Source of the DNA: G965279335 sp965279285
GTDB taxonomy: Bacteria; Pseudomonadota; Gammaproteobacteria; DSM-16500
DNA: 64,000 bases
Direction of reading: 5' to 3'
Assembly (NCBI GenBank): GCA_965279285.1
Contig: OZ257147.1
Span: 124,001-188,000, forward strand
Numbering within the stretch: position 1 is the first letter of the stretch; each line of letters starts with the position of its first letter. Positions 46,382 to 55,343 of the stretch are shown piece after piece. The translations under genes were made by a program, and so were the position numbers. Below the pieces are notes generated by a model that had not been told where the DNA came from, made no database searches, and saw only the letters and a program-made list of their open reading frames with translations.

Positions 46382-46672
46382 TTATTTTTTAGCAAAAATT
46401 CCCGGAGAATTAAGCTCAGAATTCACTGACTCTTCTTTTTCTTCAACAACACCCACCACACGACCATCACTATTTACTTTTACACGATGCATATTTTTTT
46501 CAGAAGGAATACCATTTTCTTTGTCCAAATAAAATCGTGCCGTAGCCTCATTACAGGTAAAATATTCTTTATTATCCGTCGAGCAAGTAAATGCGAATAC
46601 TTTTTTATCCCATTGCGGATGATCCACAACGGTTATTATTTTTAAATTTGCCGCCGGTGTAAACTTTTGCAT
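46382..46672 (-). CDS. Small hypothetical protein
   Basis: 96 aa with a good AGGAG site that overlaps the second stop of the upstream kinase-like gene. Beta-rich middle (KKVFAFTCSTDNKEYFTCNEATARFYLD), acidic tail ending in SPGIFAKK. No known family. The close coupling to the kinase-like gene suggests that the two acted together. Confidence 0.6.
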   Translation of the reverse strand: MQKFTPAANLKIITVVDHPQWDKKVFAFTCSTDNKEYFTCNEATARFYLDKENGIPSEKNMHRVKVNSDGRVVGVVEEKEESVNSELNSPGIFAKK

Positions 46673-46765
46673 GACACACTCCTATTTTTTAAAAGTGATA
46701 CTGACATCCTCTCCCTTTTCAAGCACAGCATTCACTGCAACAGCACGCGCTCTCGACTGAAGAGG

Positions 46766-47314
46766 CTAATTATTTAAACGTTTATCAATTTCTGCATGTA
46801 GCATATCATTTTCTCCTGCCGCAAGTAATTGAGAATTTTTCTTAAGATCAGGCGCTAGCATGATATCAAGTGCCTGAGAGTTATTTGCTGCGGGCGCGTC
46901 GGCTTTATTATTTTTTTCAGCAATTCTTTTTAATTCCATACCAGCAACATGTTTTAACACTAACCAGTGTGTCGTTTCATTTTGCTTAGGAATATCTTTA
47001 AAAGAGTGTGCAGTTAATTTTTCTAAAACTGGGCTTAATGCTGAACCAACTAATTCATCCGCTTTCGCTAACATTTTCATTTCATTTTCTGATTCAGAAG
47101 AAAACTTTTGTTGTTTAACAACAAATTTTTCGCCTGCTTCATTGTACGCGATATACACTTTACCATATGAACCTTCGCCTAGCAGATCACTTTTACTTTC
47201 TTTAAAAAAAATACTCTGTGATTTCGTTGAACCTGGAATTGGAATATTTAATTGTGATTGCTCAGCTGAGGCAATATATTCTGCATGCTTTAAATCTCGG
47301 GACGAATCAGTCAT
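46766..47314 (-). CDS. Protein-kinase-like N-lobe protein, shortened by an amber codon
   Basis: 182 aa. The Gly-rich loop LGEGSYGKVYIAY (45-57) and the VVK lysine (Lys67) are those of eukaryotic-like Ser/Thr kinases, and a WLVLKHVAGMELKRI stretch can be the hinge. There is no HRD loop, DFG or APE, so a working kinase is unlikely. The frame stops at TAG 46766, but the same frame goes on for 27 coding-like codons (reading QSRARAVAVNAVLEKGEDVS) to TAG 46682, just where the ribosome site of the next gene lies. So the original gene most likely ended at 46682 and has acquired an amber stop. It may be a pseudokinase or a decaying effector. Confidence 0.62.
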   Translation of the reverse strand: MTDSSRDLKHAEYIASAEQSQLNIPIPGSTKSQSIFFKESKSDLLGEGSYGKVYIAYNEAGEKFVVKQQKFSSESENEMKMLAKADELVGSALSPVLEKLTAHSFKDIPKQNETTHWLVLKHVAGMELKRIAEKNNKADAPAANNSQALDIMLAPDLKKNSQLLAAGENDMLHAEIDKRLNN

Positions 47315-47425
47315 TAGTTATCCCTCATAAAGTATAGAGCTTTATGTGATCGTATTTATCTATTATAGAGTAACTTAATGGGGTCTCGCGCTAGTAGCTA
47401 TAACTTGATGATTTAAAAAGCATTT

Positions 47426-47551
47426 ATGTCTAAAGATTTTAAAAAGGAACGCATAAAAATGACGAAAGCTCATCACATTAGCTACGCGGAGCATACTTAT
47501 ATTCCTTTTGATAAAATTGGCAAAAATGGTAATATAACTCGTTCGTTATGA
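47426..47551 (+). CDS. Very small possible gene
   Basis: 41 codons (MSKDFKKERIKMTKAHHISY...), basic, with ATG but no clear ribosome site, 37 bp before a membrane-protein gene. It may equally be a relic. The remainder of the 270-bp gap shows nothing. Confidence 0.2.
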   Translation: MSKDFKKERIKMTKAHHISYAEHTYIPFDKIGKNGNITRSL

Positions 47552-47588
47552 GCAAGATTACAGCAATTACTAACTTGGATTACTCTGC

Positions 47589-48041
47589 ATGATGCTTTCA
47601 ATTGTTAAATTTTTTCATGTAATCTGTGGTGTTTCATTTTTCGGGATTATTACCGCAGCTTTTTTTTATATTACTCGAAGCATCAACAAAAATGATCGAT
47701 CTCTAATCGACTATTCAATAAGAGCAAGCTACTTTGGGGATGCTATAATTTTATTGTGCATCTTTATTCAAATTGCAACTTCTATACCACTTGTTTATGC
47801 GGGGCACTTCACTCTAGACGTACTATGGATTTTTATCGCTTACCATGCTTTTGGGTTGCTCATACTGCTATGGTTGCTTACTTTATTTATTAAAAGATTT
47901 TATTTTTCTAGAACAGTCATAGTTCCTTATTCCGTAAAAATTTTTAATTTTCTGAATATCGCTATGATTTTAATTTTTATTATTATAATTCATGACGCTG
48001 TAATGCAAAGCACGGGGTTAGAATTTTTATTTAGGAGATAA
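47589..48041 (+). CDS. DUF2269-like integral membrane protein (first copy)
   Basis: 150 aa with four transmembrane helices. The first, VKFFHVICGVSFFGIITAAFFYI, has the conserved K-H-h-G pattern of DUF2269, followed by AIILLCIFIQIATSIPLVYA, VLWIFIAYHAFGLLILLWLL and IAMILIFIIIIHDAVM. The His residues in helices 1, 3 and 4 could be haem or metal ligands, as in related four-helix membrane proteins. First of three overlapping or closely spaced genes with an SDR-DoxX fusion and another DUF2269 protein. Function of the cluster is unknown. Confidence 0.75.
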   Translation: MMLSIVKFFHVICGVSFFGIITAAFFYITRSINKNDRSLIDYSIRASYFGDAIILLCIFIQIATSIPLVYAGHFTLDVLWIFIAYHAFGLLILLWLLTLFIKRFYFSRTVIVPYSVKIFNFLNIAMILIFIIIIHDAVMQSTGLEFLFRR

Positions 48042-48045
48042 AAAT

Positions 48046-49332
48046 ATGCGAATTTTAATAACAGGCGCTAATGGTTTTATAGCTCGAGAAATAATCGCTC
48101 GGTTGACAAACTCCGGCCATGAGATTATTGCTTGTGTACATAACAAGCTTTTAGAAAATATCCCGCATATTCACATGTTTAAATCTGACTTTACTAAAGC
48201 AACCAAGCCTGAACATTGGTTACCACACTTAAAAGATGTTGATGCAGTAATTAATTGTGTCGGGGTATTTCAAACAACTAAAGAAAAAACCATGTGGAAT
48301 ATTCATTATGAGACGCCTAAAGCATTATTTGAAGCTTGCGCTAAGCAAAAAATAAAAAAAATTATTCAGATTTCAGCTCTAGGAATTGACAAAGTTGATG
48401 TACCCTATGCAACAAGCAAACTGGCCATAGATAAATATTTACAAACTTTAGATGTTGACTCAGCAATTATTCGTCCAGGTTTAGTGTACGGTAAAGGTTC
48501 TTATGGGGGGTCATCATTATTTCGTGGACTTGCTGGCCTACCATTTATTCTCCCCACACCGGGTCGTGCTGAACAGCTTCAACAACCCATCCATGTAGAT
48601 GATTTGACATTTATAGTTGAGAAAGCATTAACTCTTTCTGGCAAGCAAATACTTTGTGCTGTAGGAGAAGAAAAACTTTCTGTAAAAAATCTCCTAATTA
48701 AATTACGTGCTTGGCTGGGTTTTAGAAAAGCATGGCTTATTTCTATACCAGATATATTTATTCAGCTAGGAGCAAAAATCGGAAATTACATACCTAATTC
48801 ACCAATGAGTGAGACAGGTATTAAAATGATGGCTGTCGATAATACCGCAAATGATACCGAAATAAAAAATCTAGAAGATATTATTCTTATTAAACCACGA
48901 AGTTTCACGAGTGGTCTGAATGGCATGGTAAGCAGCGTGCAAGATCGTTGGCATGCCAGATTATATTTTCTAAGACCTTTGTTACGCATTAGCATTGCTT
49001 TCATCTGGATCTTTTCAGGGATAGTAAGTGTATTGCCTACATCTTCCCCGCTATCTTTTGACTTATTGACACAAGCAAAAATTCCATCTTCATTTCAACC
49101 TTTCACCCTGTATGCACTTAGCACAATAGATTTTTTATTAGGCCTAGCTACCTTATTCAATTATCGACTATTATTCATCGGATTTTTACAGTGTGTATTG
49201 CTTTTGTTTTATACGATTATAATTTCTTTTTCTCTTCCGATTTATTGGCTACACCCTTTTGCACCAATCGCAAAAAACATTCCTTTGTTTATAGCGATTC
49301 TCATTATGATGGCCTTAGAGAGTGAACGATAA
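48046..49332 (+). CDS. NAD(P)-binding SDR-like protein fused to DoxX-like membrane domain
   Basis: 428 aa with AGGAG site. N-terminal atypical (extended) SDR: GANGFIA nucleotide motif (7-13), INCVGVFQTT, IQISALGI, the YATSK catalytic-type motif and IIRPGLVYGKGS. This resembles the complex-I-assembly-like NDUFA9/YbjT group. From about residue 300 there are four hydrophobic helices of DoxX-like type (LRISIAFIWIFSGIVSVLP, TLYALSTIDFLLGLATLF, GFLQCVLLLFYTIIISFSLP, IPLFIAILIMMAL). This fusion flanked by two DUF2269 genes is a recurrent gene set in proteobacteria. A membrane redox role is inferred. Confidence 0.83.
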   Translation: MRILITGANGFIAREIIARLTNSGHEIIACVHNKLLENIPHIHMFKSDFTKATKPEHWLPHLKDVDAVINCVGVFQTTKEKTMWNIHYETPKALFEACAKQKIKKIIQISALGIDKVDVPYATSKLAIDKYLQTLDVDSAIIRPGLVYGKGSYGGSSLFRGLAGLPFILPTPGRAEQLQQPIHVDDLTFIVEKALTLSGKQILCAVGEEKLSVKNLLIKLRAWLGFRKAWLISIPDIFIQLGAKIGNYIPNSPMSETGIKMMAVDNTANDTEIKNLEDIILIKPRSFTSGLNGMVSSVQDRWHARLYFLRPLLRISIAFIWIFSGIVSVLPTSSPLSFDLLTQAKIPSSFQPFTLYALSTIDFLLGLATLFNYRLLFIGFLQCVLLLFYTIIISFSLPIYWLHPFAPIAKNIPLFIAILIMMALESER

Positions 49333-49808
49333 TGTTGTATGCATGGATTAAGATACTACACATCATCAGTGCTTCAGTTCTATTTGGTACTGGTTTAGGA
49401 ACCGCTTTTTACATGTTCTATGTTAATCAACAAAAAAACGTAACGCTCATTGCCAAAGCGACTTCAGCAGTTGTGGTGGCTGATTGGCTTTTTACCGCAA
49501 CATCTGGTGTAATCCAAGCCATTACTGGATTTATTTTAGTTTCTTTAAAAGGGTATTCTTTATCAAGTTTATGGGTATTAGGATCTATATCAGGTTATGT
49601 TATCGCGGGTATTTGCTGGTTGCCTGTAGTCTGGCTACAGATGCAATGTCGTGATTTAGCGTTCGCAGCATCCACAAATAATACCCCTTTATCTGCAGAG
49701 TACCAACGTTATTTCAAAATAGGGTGGTTGTTAGGCATTCCAGCTTTCATCGCTTTAGTGGGCGTATTTTATTTAATGGCTAATAAGCCGGAGCATTTAT
49801 TTTTTTAG
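49332..49808 (+). CDS. DUF2269 integral membrane protein (second copy)
   Basis: 158 aa, four transmembrane helices. It starts with WIKILHIISASVLFGTGLGTAF, the DUF2269 signature with a conserved His in helix 1, and ends with GWLLGIPAFIALVGVFYLMANKP. Overlaps the preceding stop by one base (TAATG), so it is co-translated. Only distant similarity to the 150-aa protein at the head of the operon. Confidence 0.8.
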   Translation: MLYAWIKILHIISASVLFGTGLGTAFYMFYVNQQKNVTLIAKATSAVVVADWLFTATSGVIQAITGFILVSLKGYSLSSLWVLGSISGYVIAGICWLPVVWLQMQCRDLAFAASTNNTPLSAEYQRYFKIGWLLGIPAFIALVGVFYLMANKPEHLFF

Positions 49809-49973
49809 AAGAAATATGCTGTGAGTGAGTTATCTAAAAAATTTGATACCTTTTTACCAGGATCGGCGTCGTGCCTCAGTTACTTTTTATTTTAATAACT
49901 TTGCAATCGCCTGAAGCAACTCACTTTTAGTCGCAAAATATAATTTATCTCGAAAAATATCTTAAAAAACTAT

Positions 49974-51131
49974 TTACTTATATAACAATCTATTAATAAA
50001 TACCATTAATAATGAAATCCCCATCATATAACCATACAGCGCCTTAATCGAAACAAAATCCATAAATAAAGCGGCAATAATAGGCCCCAAAACAGAGCCT
50101 GCGCTATAAGCAAAGAGTAAAAAACCACTCACACTAACAATTTGAGAAATTTTAATAACATCATTTACCAAGGCTATGCTTAAGGTATACAAACTAAAAC
50201 TACAACCGCCCAGAATAAAGGAAAAAAAGTACACTATATTTTTCTGTGCTGGGAACAATAAAATTAAAAATGCAGAAATAAAAATGATATTACAAACAGC
50301 TAATAAAACAGAGCGACGTGAAAATTGGTCTGATAATTTACCTATAGGCCATTGTAACAAACAACCGCCCGCAATAGTCGTTTGCATCAAGAGAGAAACA
50401 GAAAAGTGATAGTTAACTGCAAAATTAGGTACAAAACTAAAAATTGCACTCATAAGAAACCCTGATAACAAACAACCCATAAATCCATCAGGCGAAACAT
50501 TAAATACCGCACTAAAATTTTTATGCTCAGGTATTTCAACCACGGGGGAGGGTGTATTAATCATTAACATAGGAGTTAATGACAAACCGCACAATACTGC
50601 AGCCAAAATAAATGGCATAAAAGTACCAAGCTCCATAAAATGCAATAACTCATGACTAACAACTTGAGCCGCATAAAGCAAAATCATATAAACTGACAAA
50701 ATACTTCCACGATTGATTAAGGTTGATCTTGCAAGCAGCCAACTCTCAATAACAACATAGATACCCGCCATAGAAAATCCAAAAATAAAGCGCATTAACA
50801 GCCAAAAATAAGCGGTAATAATATACCCCTGCAACAAAATACTGACACTGATAACACTAGCAAAAAAAACATAAGCATAAATATAGCCTATTTTTCTAAT
50901 AATACCGCCCATCAATATCGCACCTACCAACATCCCAGCATAATAAGAAGAATGAATACACCCAATGATAAACTGAGTGACACCATTCATTTCCATTTTA
51001 ATACTAATAAATGTAGTAAAAAAACTTGAGCCTAAAGTTAATAAAACAATACTTAATAATGGAAAATAAAAAAATGAAAAATTATCACTAAATGATTTAT
51101 TTTTTATTAGATTTAATTTAATATTTTTCAT
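49974..51131 (-). CDS. MFS transporter, YcaD-like
   Basis: 385 aa with GAGGG site. Twelve transmembrane helices in two bundles. The first loop has GGIIRKIGYIYAYV, helix 4-5 has WLLMRFIFGFSMAGIYVVIESWLL, which is the signature of the YcaD/UMF2 type, and the mid-loop GKLSDQFSRRSVL is the MFS motif A. Substrate not predictable. Stands alone between the SDR operon and transposon relics. Confidence 0.85.
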   Translation of the reverse strand: MKNIKLNLIKNKSFSDNFSFFYFPLLSIVLLTLGSSFFTTFISIKMEMNGVTQFIIGCIHSSYYAGMLVGAILMGGIIRKIGYIYAYVFFASVISVSILLQGYIITAYFWLLMRFIFGFSMAGIYVVIESWLLARSTLINRGSILSVYMILLYAAQVVSHELLHFMELGTFMPFILAAVLCGLSLTPMLMINTPSPVVEIPEHKNFSAVFNVSPDGFMGCLLSGFLMSAIFSFVPNFAVNYHFSVSLLMQTTIAGGCLLQWPIGKLSDQFSRRSVLLAVCNIIFISAFLILLFPAQKNIVYFFSFILGGCSFSLYTLSIALVNDVIKISQIVSVSGFLLFAYSAGSVLGPIIAALFMDFVSIKALYGYMMGISLLMVFINRLLYK

Positions 51132-51211
51132 TTATTACCCTCATGTATTTATACTTAAAATTTCTTTTACTGTCGCTTCAGCGTAAACCTTGAGTGTATC
51201 ATGAAAAATAA

Positions 51212-51424
51212 AATGATTTTGCTGCGGCACTAGAGACCCTAAAGCAGCACAAGCTAATAGGACATCTTTTACTTCGAATTACAAAAGGTGAATTTCAAAC
51301 AGATGACTATGAGGAAATTATGAATAAAGCAAGCTCCTTAAGTTTAATGTCAAATTTAGTCCTTTATTGTAATACACCCCGCATTGAAGGTATGATAGAG
51401 GCTATTAGAAAGCAGGGCACTTGA
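51212..51424 (+). pseudogene. Tn3-family transposase remnant, copy 1
   Basis: About 70 codons without a start read ETLKQHKLIGHLLLRITKGE, then FQTDDYEEIMNKASSLSLMS, NLVLYCNTPRI and a TGA at 51422. This is the conserved C-terminal region of Tn3-type TnpA (EIMNKAS-L-L-SN---Y-NT). A second, more decayed copy lies at 54472-54690. No transposon ends recognised. Confidence 0.6.
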
Positions 51425-51429
51425 CCCCA

Positions 51430-52296
51430 ATGCATTTTAAACAGAACCAAATGGATTTAGAAGAATGGCGAGCTAGAAAAGCTTCTCGTCGTCAAAAACA
51501 ACGGCAAACAAATTTACTACGTGCAAAAAGCATGCATAAATTCCGTATACAAAAAATAAATAAGCCTGGATCTATCCACAAAATAAAACTCTCTGACAAG
51601 TTATATATAGGATGTTCTGGTTGGTTTTACTGGCATTGGAGAGAAAAATTTTATCCTAACAACAGCAAAACAACTGAATGGTTTAACCTATATCGTAAAA
51701 TATTTTATACAGTAGAATTAAATGCTCCTTTTTATTCATGGCCCACCTTAAATACGGTAAAAACCTGCTATAAACAGGCAAAAACCAATCATTTTGTTTA
51801 TACAATAAAAGTTTCAGAACTTATTACTCACATCAAAAAATTTGTAGGCACACAAGAATTAATAAAAGACTTTGATATTATTGCTGATATACTTGGTGAA
51901 CGGTTTGGTTGTTTTTTATATCAATGTCCTCCAAGTTTTAAATTCACTTCTGCACGATTAAAAAGAATTGTTAAACAACTAAATTTAAAACGAAGAAATG
52001 TTATAGAGTTTCGACATATTAGTTGGTGGAACCAAGAAGTCTACGATACATTTAGAGAGAACCACATTATGTTTTGTTCTTGTAGTAGTCCCACGTTTCC
52101 GGATGAGTTAATTAAAACTACAGATGAAATTTATATACGGTTTCATGGCAAATCTAAATGGTATACCCATAATTATACCAAACATGAATTAGCAGAATGG
52201 GTAGATAAAATAAAACAAAGTAAAGCTAGACATATTTGGGCTTATTTTAATAATGATAGAGAAGGATTGATCTTGCAACCTTTTAGTGGACACTAA
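51430..52296 (+). pseudogene. DUF72 (YecE-like) protein, 5' part, split by IS3
   Basis: The N-terminal extension is basic (EEWRARKASRRQKQRQ) and the DUF72 core begins with LYIGCSGWFYWHWREKFYP (about 59-78), followed by ELNAPFYSWPT, FLYQCPPSFKFT, NVIEFRHISWW and AYFNNDREG. After Gly at 52266 the frame runs into the IS3 element and stops at 52296. The missing end (YAISNAKELIKQLKK...) is found beyond the element at 53548. Joining at the GAT target duplication restores a 311-residue frame exactly. ATG 51430 is assumed; TTG 51421 or ATG 51451 are alternatives. DUF72 function is uncertain (TIM-barrel fold). Confidence 0.82.
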
Positions 52297-53173
52297 GAAA
52301 AGAAACCTCCTGTTGTTGATCCCATTTTTTTTCAAAATTCATTGGTGAACAGTACCCTAAGGTGGAATGTAACCGTTGACGGTTATAAAAAACTTCCACA
52401 TATTCAAAAATGCTTTGCTTTGCCTGTTCGCGCGTAACGTAATGTTCAAAATATGTATGCTCTGTTTTAAGTGTATGGAAAAAACTTTCCATGGCTGCAT
52501 TATCATAACAATTGCCTGCGCCACTCATGCTAACGACCATAGAGTGGACCTTAAGCTGTTTTTGGAAATCTTTACTAGTGTACTGGCTGCCCTTATCGGA
52601 ATGGTGCATTAACCCCTCTGTGGGCTTCCTATGGATAACGGCCTGATTTAAAGCGCTCAACACTAAATCAACCGTCATTCTTTCACTCATAGCAAGCCCC
52701 ACTATGCGACGAGAAAATAAGTCCAACACAGCAGCTACATACAACCATCCTTCTGCGGTTGCAATGTATGTTATGTCGGTTACCCAGCGCAGATTAGGCA
52801 TCTCAGCAGTAAAATTTTGCCGCAACAAATTTGGAGCAGCTGTTGCTTTGGGGTTTTGCTGTGTTGTTATTTTATATCGCTTTTTCATTTTAGCTTGCAA
52901 GCCTATCTTCTTCATCAGGCGTGCCACACGTTTACGTGAACAAACTTCATTTTGATGTCCTAATGCAGCATGAATACGTGGGCTACCATAGGTTTGGCGG
53001 CTATCCTTGTGTATTACTTTAATTTCCGTTAACAAGCGCATATTTTCCTTAGCTCGATTTGATAATCCTACTTTAATAAATCTATAGTATCCACTACGCG
53101 ACACGCTAAATACGCTGGACATCCTCTTTAAACTGAACTCAGTTGCATGCTGCTGCATAAACTGATATTTCAT
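52283..53173 (-). CDS. IS3-family transposase OrfB (DDE integrase)
   Basis: 296 aa. HTH_21-like N-terminal part (GYYRFIK, then a TYGSPRIHAAL stretch), then the DDE core: Asp in WVTDITYIATAEGWLYVAAV, Asp in MHHSDKGSQYTS, and Glu in CYDNAAMESFFHTLKTE. The last part, YNRQRLHSTLGYCSP, is typical. Start overlaps the orfA stop (ATGA), where IS3 elements usually make an OrfAB fusion by -1 frameshifting. Intact. Confidence 0.95.
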   Translation of the reverse strand: MKYQFMQQHATEFSLKRMSSVFSVSRSGYYRFIKVGLSNRAKENMRLLTEIKVIHKDSRQTYGSPRIHAALGHQNEVCSRKRVARLMKKIGLQAKMKKRYKITTQQNPKATAAPNLLRQNFTAEMPNLRWVTDITYIATAEGWLYVAAVLDLFSRRIVGLAMSERMTVDLVLSALNQAVIHRKPTEGLMHHSDKGSQYTSKDFQKQLKVHSMVVSMSGAGNCYDNAAMESFFHTLKTEHTYFEHYVTREQAKQSIFEYVEVFYNRQRLHSTLGYCSPMNFEKKWDQQQEVSFLSVH

Positions 53174-53469
53174 TTTCGCGGTGACGAGAAGATGCCCAAT
53201 GCTTTTTTTAAAATATCTCTTTCTTCACGAGCAATTGCTAGCTCTTTACGTAAATTGATTACTTCCGTATCTGATGGTTTTACAAACCCTTTACCTGGAA
53301 AAACCTCAGCACCATCCTTTTTATGACTTCTTACCCAGGTGACCAAAGTTCCATCTGGAATACCTAATTCGGCACTAATTTGCTTAGATGTGCGATCGCT
53401 TTCTAAAAAAAGTCTTATCGCATTTAACTTAAATTCTTTATCATACGCTCTTGATTTACGTCGACTCAT
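53170..53469 (-). CDS. IS3-family transposase OrfA (HTH)
   Basis: 99 aa. HTH of the IS3/IS911 OrfA type (FKLNAIRLFLESDRTSKQIS, then IPDGTLVTWVRSHKKDG), followed by a leucine-zipper region (INLRKELAIAREERDILKKA). It binds the inverted repeats. Intact. Confidence 0.93.
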   Translation of the reverse strand: MSRRKSRAYDKEFKLNAIRLFLESDRTSKQISAELGIPDGTLVTWVRSHKKDGAEVFPGKGFVKPSDTEVINLRKELAIAREERDILKKALGIFSSPRK

Positions 53470-53547
53470 TGTGCACCTCTAAAAGTTACAAAGATTATAC
53501 TCTTTGTTTCTCTTCGACGTGTCTACTAAATGGTAGCAAGATCAGAT

Positions 53548-53645
53548 ATGCAATATCAAATGCAAAAGAATTAATTAAGCAACTAAAAAAGTATGCGGGG
53601 GTCAAGCGCCAACAGTCAAAAGATAAAAAATTAAAACTACCTTAG
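53548..53645 (+). pseudogene. DUF72 protein, 3' part
   Basis: Reads YAISNAKELIKQLKK, then a Lys/Gln-rich end and TAG at 53643. YAI-NA-EL is the usual C-terminal motif of DUF72 after NND-EG, and it joins in frame with the piece ending at 52267. Confidence 0.75.
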
Positions 53646-53788
53646 ACTTTAAAAATCTACCGCCAACCCCCACAGAAACAGTTCCACAATGGACTAACTC
53701 ATGCAATGCTACCATGTAAGGAAGATTGTTATCTTTAAAAAAATAAACTGTTGCATCATTAATGGTAACACACTTAGCAATGCTCAAA

Positions 53789-54223
53789 TTAATCTTCACC
53801 CGAGATTTCAATAGAGCGTGGTTGTGCAGTTTCTTTTTTTGGAATAATAATTTCTAACACTCCTTTTTGCATTTTGGCTTCAATTCGACAACCATCAGCA
53901 GTATCTGATAATGTAAATCGACGATAGAAGCTTCCACGCACTCTCTCAACTCGATAATAGCTTTCTAGGCTTTCTTTTTCTTCTAGATTACGAGTTCCTC
54001 GAATAGTTAGAATATTATTTTCCATCGAAATATTAATATCCTTTTTATCTACTCCTGGAAGATCCGCTAAAATGACGAATTGCTTTTTATCTTCTTTAAT
54101 ATCAATAGCGGGAACCCATTGGCTGGATTCAACATTAGAGGTATCTCGAGTAAAACCTTGATCTAATATTTTATTTATTTCACTTAAAATATTAACAGGC
54201 TCATAACGTGAAACGTATCTCAT
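53789..54223 (-). CDS. Hsp20-family small heat-shock protein
   Basis: 144 aa. Alpha-crystallin domain: WVPAIDIKEDKKQFVILADLP, GVDKKDINISMENNILTIRG, an ESYYRVERVRGSFYRRFTLS stretch, and the GVLEIIIPK motif (G-L---PK). The N-terminus (MRYVSRYEPVNILSEINKIL) and C-terminal tail are of IbpA/HspA type. ATP-independent holdase in the cytoplasm. Good AGGAG site. A sigma-32-like promoter precedes it, so heat induction is expected. Confidence 0.93.
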   Translation of the reverse strand: MRYVSRYEPVNILSEINKILDQGFTRDTSNVESSQWVPAIDIKEDKKQFVILADLPGVDKKDINISMENNILTIRGTRNLEEKESLESYYRVERVRGSFYRRFTLSDTADGCRIEAKMQKGVLEIIIPKKETAQPRSIEISGED

Positions 54224-54262
54224 ATTCTTCTCCTGATAAGAAAATTAATATCAACATTTTTT

Positions 54263-54290
54263 ATATAAGGATACTTTTATAAATTTCAAG
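54263..54290 (-). promoter_or_regulatory. Heat-shock (sigma-32-like) promoter of the Hsp20 gene
   Basis: On the minus strand CTTGAA (54290-54285), 14 bp, CCTTATAT (54270-54263). The consensus is CTTGAA-N13/17-CCCCATNT; two of the four C positions differ. Confidence 0.5.
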
Positions 54291-54471
54291 TCTAGCTTTT
54301 TTAATTGTCAGAAAAAGTCTAGACAACTTCCAGTAAATGACTTAAGTCATTGTTTTTAAATAGTTTTGTTGAATTTAAGTAGAGATTTATTTAATAGGCC
54401 TTGCGCTTAATTTTGTGTATTATCTAAATACATGAAACGGCTTATCCACGTATAAAGCCTAATTTAAACCA

Positions 54472-54690
54472 CAAATTACAAAAGATGAATTTCAAACGGG
54501 CGACTATGTGGAAATTATGAATAAAGCAAGCTGCATAAATTTAATGTCAAATTTAATCCTTTATTGTAATATATCCCGCATTTGAGGTATTATAGAGACC
54601 ATTAGAAAGCAGCGCACTTTAACCAAAGATAAAACCATCATGTGCATATCATTACTGTCATTCAAGATAACCGTAGGTTTTTGCATGACT
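54472..54690 (+). pseudogene. Tn3-family transposase remnant, copy 2
   Basis: Reads QITKDEFQTGDYVEIMNKAS, then CINLMSNLILYCNISRI, a TGA stop, and GIIETIRKQRTL followed by a MCISLLSFK stretch, which is further toward the TnpA C-terminus. It is closely related to copy 1 at 51212-51424 in the same orientation but more degraded. Confidence 0.55.
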
Positions 54691-55343
54691 GTGCCCGCCG
54701 CTTCTAGTCACTATTAAATCAAAAGGTCTACAATGACGAAAGATATTAACGAAAAAATTAATAAATCGATTACCAAGGGAAAAATCAAGTCTAAACTTCA
54801 GCAACAAATTATTGCTTTTTTAAACAAAGTTTTTTTAATTGTTTTAGCTAACATAAATTTTGCGATATATCTCAAAAAATAAATTAACTAATAACACGGC
54901 CAGGAGCCATTTATTAACGGCATATCTCATCCTGTGAATGGGCTAAGAGGCAGATCAATTTTTTAAATCAAAAAAACTCAAGTTAAATTTAATAAATTGG
55001 TATATTAATTTTCATTGTTTAATTTTATGTAATCAACCAAACGCCATGAAATTCTTGTTCGAAGGTAGCTATTATGAATTGCCATCGCATGGCAGTGAAA
55101 AACCTACTGCTTCTTATAAAACAAGTCTAATTATATAACCGACACATAAATTTTCAAAAACGCTTTTGAAAAATACCTCTCTATGAAACTAATCATCTGC
55201 TTACTCATCTCATATCCTTGATAGTAACCTAACTTAGTAGCATATTATTTGCAACAAAATCATCATTCTAAGTTATAAACCAATTTACTCAAAAATAACT
55301 TAAAAACCACCGATTTTTAATGCTTCACACAGGAAATAGGGAT
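54691..55343. other. Intergenic stretch with only tiny frames
   Basis: A 49-codon frame at 54733-54882 (start MTKDINEKINKSITKGKIK, then a hydrophobic end) and a 30-codon frame at 55046-55138 are the only ones with ATG. Neither has a convincing ribosome site or family. The rest is AT-rich spacer before the LuxR-type gene. Confidence 0.4.

Larger units (their letters stand above)
52268..53544 (-). mobile_element. Complete IS3-family insertion sequence
   Basis: 1277 bp. The ends are imperfect inverted repeats of about 39 bp (TGATCTTGC-ACC-TTTAGT-GACAC...), at 52268 and 53544. The 3-bp direct repeat GAT flanks it (52265-52267 and 53545-53547), a normal IS3 target duplication. It carries orfA and orfB without damage, so it may still be active, and it interrupts the DUF72 gene. 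Confidence 0.88.

Noticed and set aside
53602..53811. 69-codon minus strand ORF
   Set aside because: Overlaps the DUF72 3' fragment and the Hsp20 end; no ribosome site.
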